A stretch of DNA of 24,949 nt from ZLKRG08 sp964654815 (GTDB lineage: Bacteria > Actinomycetota > Actinomycetes > Nanopelagicales > Nanopelagicaceae), in contig CAZZLH010000020.1 of assembly GCA_964654815.1 (NCBI GenBank), forward strand, positions 1-24,949. Direction: 5' to 3'. Shown piece by piece: positions 22,125 to 24,949 of this stretch. Within the stretch, counting starts at the first letter, position 1, and the number at the start of each line of letters is the position of its first letter. Position numbers and translations under genes: made by a program. The notes beneath the pieces are model-generated. The model did not search any database, had not been told where the DNA came from, and worked only from the letters and a program-made list of their open reading frames with translations.

Positions 22125-22499
22125 TTATTTTGCGATTACTTCTAATTTGTCGCCCACTTTGATCATGGGCAATGGGCGAGCTTCGACATTTACATCGCCC
22201 GGAAGCTCTGCCTCGGCTAATCCATTTGCTTTCAGGTCGAGGTGGCCTAAATTCAAAAGATTATCCGAAGCAACCGAACCAACAGCCAGCACATTGAACT
22301 CATCAGCGCCTTCGGCTGTTTGAATTCGTATTACATCTCCCACCAAGGGAGCGCGCTGGCTTACTTCAACTTTATGTAACACAGAAAATTCATGGAGCTC
22401 AACAGGTGCTCCTTCGCCAAAGAAAACGAGGATTCCTTGGTCACGAAATTCTGAGACTAACTCTCCGACTGCGGTGACGGTAGTTGAATAGACAACCAT
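22125..22499 (-). CDS. srlB: PTS glucitol/sorbitol-type IIA component
   Basis: The 124-residue protein matches SrlB/GutB, the soluble IIA domain that takes phosphate from HPr and passes it to IIB. Visible blocks are TTVTAVGELV, FFGEGAPVELHEFSVLH with His42 aligned to the phosphorylated His of E. coli SrlB, and NVLAVGSVASDNLLNLGHLDLKANGLAEAELPG. Length is typical. The ATG shares one base with the IIB stop (TAATG), so the pair is translationally coupled. The oxidoreductase follows after 33 bases. Confidence 0.93.
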   Translation of the reverse strand: MVVYSTTVTAVGELVSEFRDQGILVFFGEGAPVELHEFSVLHKVEVSQRAPLVGDVIRIQTAEGADEFNVLAVGSVASDNLLNLGHLDLKANGLAEAELPGDVNVEARPLPMIKVGDKLEVIAK

Positions 22500-22870
22500 T
22501 ACGCCGGCTTGCAGTTTTCTGGCTTAACACCAGAAACAAACAAGTCTTTGGTAATGAACATCGCAAGTGGGCCAGCTGGGCTGGTTGCGTGTACGTCTAC
22601 GGTTAGGACCTTCTTCATTGGATAAACGCCAACGCGAGCGGTGCCACCACAATCGATCACAGCAACTGCGATCTCATCAAATGGCTTGCTGGACTTAAAA
22701 CCATCAAATGGCTCTCCGCCAGTGATATCTGCAATTGCCTGTGCCACGGGATGAATTCCGCCACCGGTTACTGAGTAGATGTACTTCTTCTTGTCAGTAG
22801 GTTGAATGGTAAGTGGGCCACCCCAACCACCACGACCGGCTTCAACGATGCACTTCTTGTAGTCAGCCAT
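22499..22870 (-). CDS. srlE: PTS glucitol/sorbitol-type IIB component (SrlE N-terminal domain as separate gene)
   Basis: The 123-residue protein equals the N-terminal IIB domain of SrlE: CIVEAGRGGWGGPLTI, GGGIHPVAQAIADITG, AVAVIDCGGTARVGVYP with the phosphorylated Cys74, then VDVHATSPAGPLAMFITKDLFVSGV. In E. coli it is fused to a membrane IIC2 domain; here it stops at residue 123 with a proper TAA, and the IIC2 domain is the preceding gene. It starts at an ATG with AGGAG (22877-22882), after a 160-base spacer with a candidate promoter and hairpins. It shares one base with srlB. Cytosolic, associated with the membrane subunits. Confidence 0.92.
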   Translation of the reverse strand: MADYKKCIVEAGRGGWGGPLTIQPTDKKKYIYSVTGGGIHPVAQAIADITGGEPFDGFKSSKPFDEIAVAVIDCGGTARVGVYPMKKVLTVDVHATSPAGPLAMFITKDLFVSGVKPENCKPA

Positions 22871-22887
22871 TTGGATTCTCCTAATTC

Positions 22888-22921
22888 AATCGGCTTCGTC
22901 GGCTTAACTATTAAGCCGATT
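22888..22921 (-). promoter_or_regulatory. Two mutually exclusive hairpins in the IIB leader
   Basis: On the minus strand the arm AATCGGCTTAA (22911-22921) can pair with TTAAGCCGA (22899-22907, 9 bp, loop 3) or, over nine bases, with AAGCCGATT (22888-22896). The two cannot form together. The distal arm ends five bases before the AGGAGA ribosome site (22877-22882). Pairing is seen directly; a switching function is inferred. Confidence 0.5.
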
Positions 22922-22931
22922 TCCTTTACTA

Positions 22932-22961
22932 AAACTACCTTTTAAACTTCTTTTATTTCAA
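22932..22961 (-). promoter_or_regulatory. Candidate internal promoter before the IIB gene
   Basis: On the minus strand TTGAAA (22956-22961), an 18-base spacer and TAGTTT (22932-22937) lie in an A+T-rich stretch. The predicted start (about 22925) would be four bases before the alternative hairpins and give a leader of about 55 bases to the IIB ATG. It would transcribe IIB-IIA-oxidoreductase separately from the membrane subunits. Confidence 0.45.
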
Positions 22962-22989
22962 ATTTTTCTAATAACTTTTTGGTAATTAA

Positions 22990-23024
22990 TTAGGGGCCGA
23001 GGCGCTAAGCGCCCCGACCCCTAA
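22990..23024 (-). terminator. Strong 16-bp hairpin after the IIC2 gene (attenuator or processing site)
   Basis: Read on the minus strand, TTAGGGGTCGGGGCGC pairs with GCGCCTCGGCCCCTAA over 16 bp (two G-U) around a three-base loop. It begins six bases after the IIC2 stop. The following bases (TTAATTACC) are not a U-run, so a full intrinsic terminator is doubtful; a partial terminator, or a 3' end stabiliser for the upstream mRNA, is more likely. Confidence 0.6.
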
Positions 23025-23030
23025 CTTCAA

Positions 23031-23576
23031 TTACTTGCTTGTGTAGAGACCGAAGCTTGCGAAGTAAGCGATTACCACGCTAAGCGGACCAGTTACCAAG
23101 CGGCTAAATAGCACCGCAGGTACGCCGACTTCTACCGTCTCTGGTTCGGCTTCGCCGAGCGCCAGACCAACTGGAATGAAGTCGCAACCAACCTGTGGGT
23201 TAATAGCGAATAGCGCTGGAAGTGCGTATTGGGCTGGGATGGTTCCCTTTCCAATTTCCACGCCAAGAAGTGTTCCAACGATCTGTGCAATAACTGCGCC
23301 AGGTCCAAGCAATGGAGATAGCACTGGTAGCGCACAGACGATTGAGATTAATAGCAATCCTGGAAGCGAAGATGCGGAACCCTTGATTCCCTTTGCAATC
23401 CAGTCACCAACACCGGTGGTAAGAATCAAACCGATGATGAATGAGATAAACGCCATGAAAGGAATGACGTTACGAATTACGGTATCAACTGTGTCACGGC
23501 CTGCCTGATAGAGAGTACCGACTACTCCACCAACGCTACGACCGATCTTTGTTAGTACTGCTGCAATTCCACCCAT
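23031..23576 (-). CDS. srlE: PTS glucitol/sorbitol-type IIC2 component (SrlE C-terminal domain as separate gene)
   Basis: The 181-residue membrane protein equals the C-terminal part of E. coli SrlE: an amphipathic start (GGIAAVLTKIGRSVGGVVGTLYQAGRDT), then VIPFMAFISFIIGLIL, LPVLSPLLGPGAVIAQIVG, and ALPALFAINPQVGCDFIPVGLALGE. About four membrane segments are visible. It begins four bases after the srlA stop, with GGGAG as ribosome site, so it is coupled with the IIC1 gene. The IIB domain normally fused to its N-terminus is encoded downstream by another gene, so the domain order is reversed. Together with SrlA it should form the translocation channel. Confidence 0.92.
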   Translation of the reverse strand: MGGIAAVLTKIGRSVGGVVGTLYQAGRDTVDTVIRNVIPFMAFISFIIGLILTTGVGDWIAKGIKGSASSLPGLLLISIVCALPVLSPLLGPGAVIAQIVGTLLGVEIGKGTIPAQYALPALFAINPQVGCDFIPVGLALGEAEPETVEVGVPAVLFSRLVTGPLSVVIAYFASFGLYTSK

Positions 23577-23580
23577 GTGC

Positions 23581-24177
23581 TTATGCTCCCTTCTTTGCCA
23601 TCATGCGAGCGGTAATCCACTCAGTCACGATGCCGCGGATAAAGATGACTACAAGACCAACTAATAGGTAACGGACTGCGAGATCGCCAAGTCCTAGACC
23701 TAATTGGGTGATACCAGTAGCGATACCGACGTATACGAATAGCTCACCTGGGTTGGCGTGTGGGAATATGCCAAGGATTGGGTGAACGAATGAAACAGCT
23801 GAGTCATAGAACGCTGGCTTGTAGCGCTCTGGGAGGAAGCGACCCATTGTGTATGCCATTGGGTTGGTTAGAACGAAAACCGCAACGAATGGCAGGATGA
23901 TGTAGCGAACTGGGTACCACTGGATACCTGGACGCGCAGCTGCCTTACCTAGGTTTTCGATCTTCTCTGGTCCGATGATTCGAACGAGAGCATTTACTGC
24001 TGTCAGCAACACAACAAGGGTTGGAAGGATTCCGCCCATAAGTGAGAGCAGAACTTTTCCACCTTCGTTGAAGACCTTAATGAAGTCTTCAGCTGCTGTT
24101 GCCAAGGCGCCGAGCACGCCCGTTGGCTTATCAACGGTTACCTCCGCTAGGCGGTAACCAACTGATAGTAGGTTCAA
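23581..24177 (-). CDS. srlA: PTS glucitol/sorbitol-type IIC component
   Basis: The 198-residue membrane protein matches SrlA: EDFIKVFNEGGKVLLSLMGGILPTLVVLLTAVNALV, YIILPFVAVFVLTNPMAYTMGRFLPERYKP, the FPHANPGELFVYVGIATGITQLGL block, and LAVRYLLVGLVVIFIRGIVTEW. The TTG at 24177 is chosen because AGGAGG (24184-24189) lies six bases upstream; the open frame back to 24207 lacks this. The N-terminus is about 19 residues longer than in E. coli. It would import the polyol with phosphorylation from IIB. The IIC2 gene follows after four bases. Confidence 0.93.
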   Translation of the reverse strand: MNLLSVGYRLAEVTVDKPTGVLGALATAAEDFIKVFNEGGKVLLSLMGGILPTLVVLLTAVNALVRIIGPEKIENLGKAAARPGIQWYPVRYIILPFVAVFVLTNPMAYTMGRFLPERYKPAFYDSAVSFVHPILGIFPHANPGELFVYVGIATGITQLGLGLGDLAVRYLLVGLVVIFIRGIVTEWITARMMAKKGA

Positions 24178-24221
24178 TGCACACCTCCTAAGTGTGTCGT
24201 GGGTCAATTGACCTTATTGCA

Positions 24222-24250
24222 AGTAAACGTCCGTACGGGAAACGCTTACT
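24222..24250. promoter_or_regulatory. Palindromic operator-like site between gutM and srlA
   Basis: AGTAAACGT (24222-24230) and ACGCTTACT (24242-24250) are inverted copies with one mismatch, around a central palindrome CCGTACGG (24231-24238 region). It overlaps the last two bases of gutM. A minus-strand TANNNT hexamer TAAGGT (24211-24216) lies just downstream, so the site would straddle the -35 region of a srlA promoter. It is a plausible SorC/GutM-linked operator; no -35 box is evident. Confidence 0.55.
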
Positions 24251-24683
24251 ATTCCACCGCCTTTGACTCTGACTTTGGGTCAGATTTGCGATCTAGATAA
24301 GCCTTGATGTGTTCGGCTGCCATCTTGGCAGCTGCGATCACCTTTGGCTTTCTATTCGCAGCAACTCGGTCTCCCGAGATGATGTCATCGATGTGGAATC
24401 CTGTGTAATCAGTGAAGGGCTTACCTTTTGCCAACACTGTGAATCCGGTCAGTAGTAATCCGGATTTAATTATGCCGCTGGCATCAGTTGATAAAGCGAC
24501 GAAGGCGCGACCGCCACGGTAACGGCGACCGCCAACACCAACCGCGACCGCACCATTACTTCCTGACTCTTTACGAAGCGAACCAAGTTGCTTCTGGAAT
24601 TTAAGCGCTTGGCGCCAAGCAAAAAATAATTGCACCGCCCAGGCTGCGCCCAAGACCATGAAAAGCGTAAAGAGATTGTTCAC
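24249..24683 (-). CDS. gutM: GutM family glucitol operon activator
   Basis: The 144-residue protein has one N-terminal hydrophobic helix (about 3-22, LFTLFMVLGAAWAVQLFFAW) and a soluble domain with GSNGAVAVGVGGRRYRGGRAFVALSTDASGIIKSGLLLTGFTVLAK and FHIDDI, typical of GutM/SrlM. GutM is known in E. coli as an activator of the glucitol operon, although the membrane helix suggests that it acts with the PTS rather than as a classic DNA-binding protein. The GTG at 24683 overlaps the stop of the SorC gene by four bases (GTGA). The C-terminus is rich in Lys and Glu. Confidence 0.9.
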   Translation of the reverse strand: MNNLFTLFMVLGAAWAVQLFFAWRQALKFQKQLGSLRKESGSNGAVAVGVGGRRYRGGRAFVALSTDASGIIKSGLLLTGFTVLAKGKPFTDYTGFHIDDIISGDRVAANRKPKVIAAAKMAAEHIKAYLDRKSDPKSESKAVE

Positions 24684-24949
24684 GCGCTACGAGCCTCCGA
24701 GCCTGATAGGTACTTCAAAACCGCGTTGGCGCAGGCTAAATCGATGATTAAGTGATCTACCAACTTGCTGCGCGCTGCGCCGACCACGCCAAGCACCTTG
24801 TCTGCGCCAGTTGCTACTCCAATTACTTTGGGAAGTTTTCTAATCTCTTCAAGCGATAGTCCAATAACGCGGCTATCAAGCGCCGAGGAGAGAATCTTTC
24901 CCTGCGCGTTGTAGAAGCGGGCGGCGATATCTCCGGCCCAATTCTTGAA
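24680..24949 (-). CDS. SorC-family transcriptional regulator, C-terminal part (cut by window edge)
   Basis: The last 89 codons of a minus-strand gene run from the window edge to a TGA at 24680-24682. The sequence shows the SorC/DeoR sugar-binding domain end: GDIAARFYNAQGK, LDSRVIGLSLEEIRKLPKVIGVATGADK and GAARSKLVDHLIIDLACANAVL, where the G-A-A-R and T-D-x-x-A positions bind sugar phosphates in this family. The DNA-binding part lies outside. It overlaps gutM by four bases and should regulate the PTS operon in response to the imported phosphorylated polyol. Confidence 0.88.
   Translation of the reverse strand, partial: FKNWAGDIAARFYNAQGKILSSALDSRVIGLSLEEIRKLPKVIGVATGADKVLGVVGAARSKLVDHLIIDLACANAVLKYLSGSEARSA

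Noticed and set aside
1..24949. CRISPR arrays, tRNA or rRNA genes, insertion sequences, prophage genes
   Set aside because: No regularly spaced repeats, cloverleaf-like or rRNA-like sequence, transposase or phage proteins were seen on reading either strand.

Overview
The window looks like chromosomal DNA of a free-living actinobacterium with moderate G+C and tightly packed genes. The markers are actinobacterial: a GlnR-type OmpR regulator, MshA (mycothiol synthesis), CarD, a SenX3/RegX3-PhoU phosphate block and a Nur-like Fur protein. The modest G+C, very short spacers and many leaderless-type starts suggest a streamlined lineage such as freshwater acI/Nanopelagicales; this is inference. The sequence is a scaffold with four 100-N runs. 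Two of them (3973-4072 and 8115-8214) have identical 55-bp sequence on both sides, so they are artificial gaps between overlapping contigs. The other two (15812-15911 and 20699-20798) are real gaps of unknown size that cut genes.

Layout. 1-2269 (+): the tail of a PfkB-type kinase, an aldose-1-epimerase-like protein and a class III (HemL-like) aminotransferase. 2290-5890 (-): a complete riboflavin operon, ribD-ribE-ribBA-ribH, behind a promoter and an FMN riboswitch. 5922-8036: a membrane-anchored thioredoxin divergent from glnR, then a DUF4395 membrane protein and a Nur-like regulator. 8227-15333 (+): YgfZ-like protein, an unlisted 38-residue membrane peptide, a nitrobindin-like protein, then a chain of 4-nt overlaps joining a type II asparaginase, a secreted metzincin protease, mshA and gpmA. 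15335-17751: phoU (-) and senX3-regX3 (+), separated by a real gap. 17748-19534: an LpqE-like lipoprotein (-), then carD with a degenerate IspD-like protein (+). 19541-20544 (-): a bona fide ispD with a small zinc-ribbon protein. 20571-20698 (+): a cut ORF of unknown function.

20799-24949 (-): a glucitol/polyol-type PTS locus: SorC-family regulator (partial), GutM, IIC (SrlA), IIC2, IIB, IIA and an oxidoreductase with a SAF-like C-terminus. The usual fused SrlE (IIB-IIC2) is here two genes in reversed order. They are separated by a 160-nt spacer with a 16-bp hairpin, a candidate promoter and two mutually exclusive hairpins. No SDR-type sorbitol-6-phosphate dehydrogenase is present in the window; the oxidoreductase, which resembles the DXR-II/DRL group, sits where that enzyme would be expected.

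The observations most worth follow-up are the reorganised PTS locus with its internal RNA structures, the unusual oxidoreductase, the pair of IspD paralogues of which the carD-linked one lacks the nucleotide-binding loop, and the repeated leaderless promoter layout (TANNNT, six bases, ATG).
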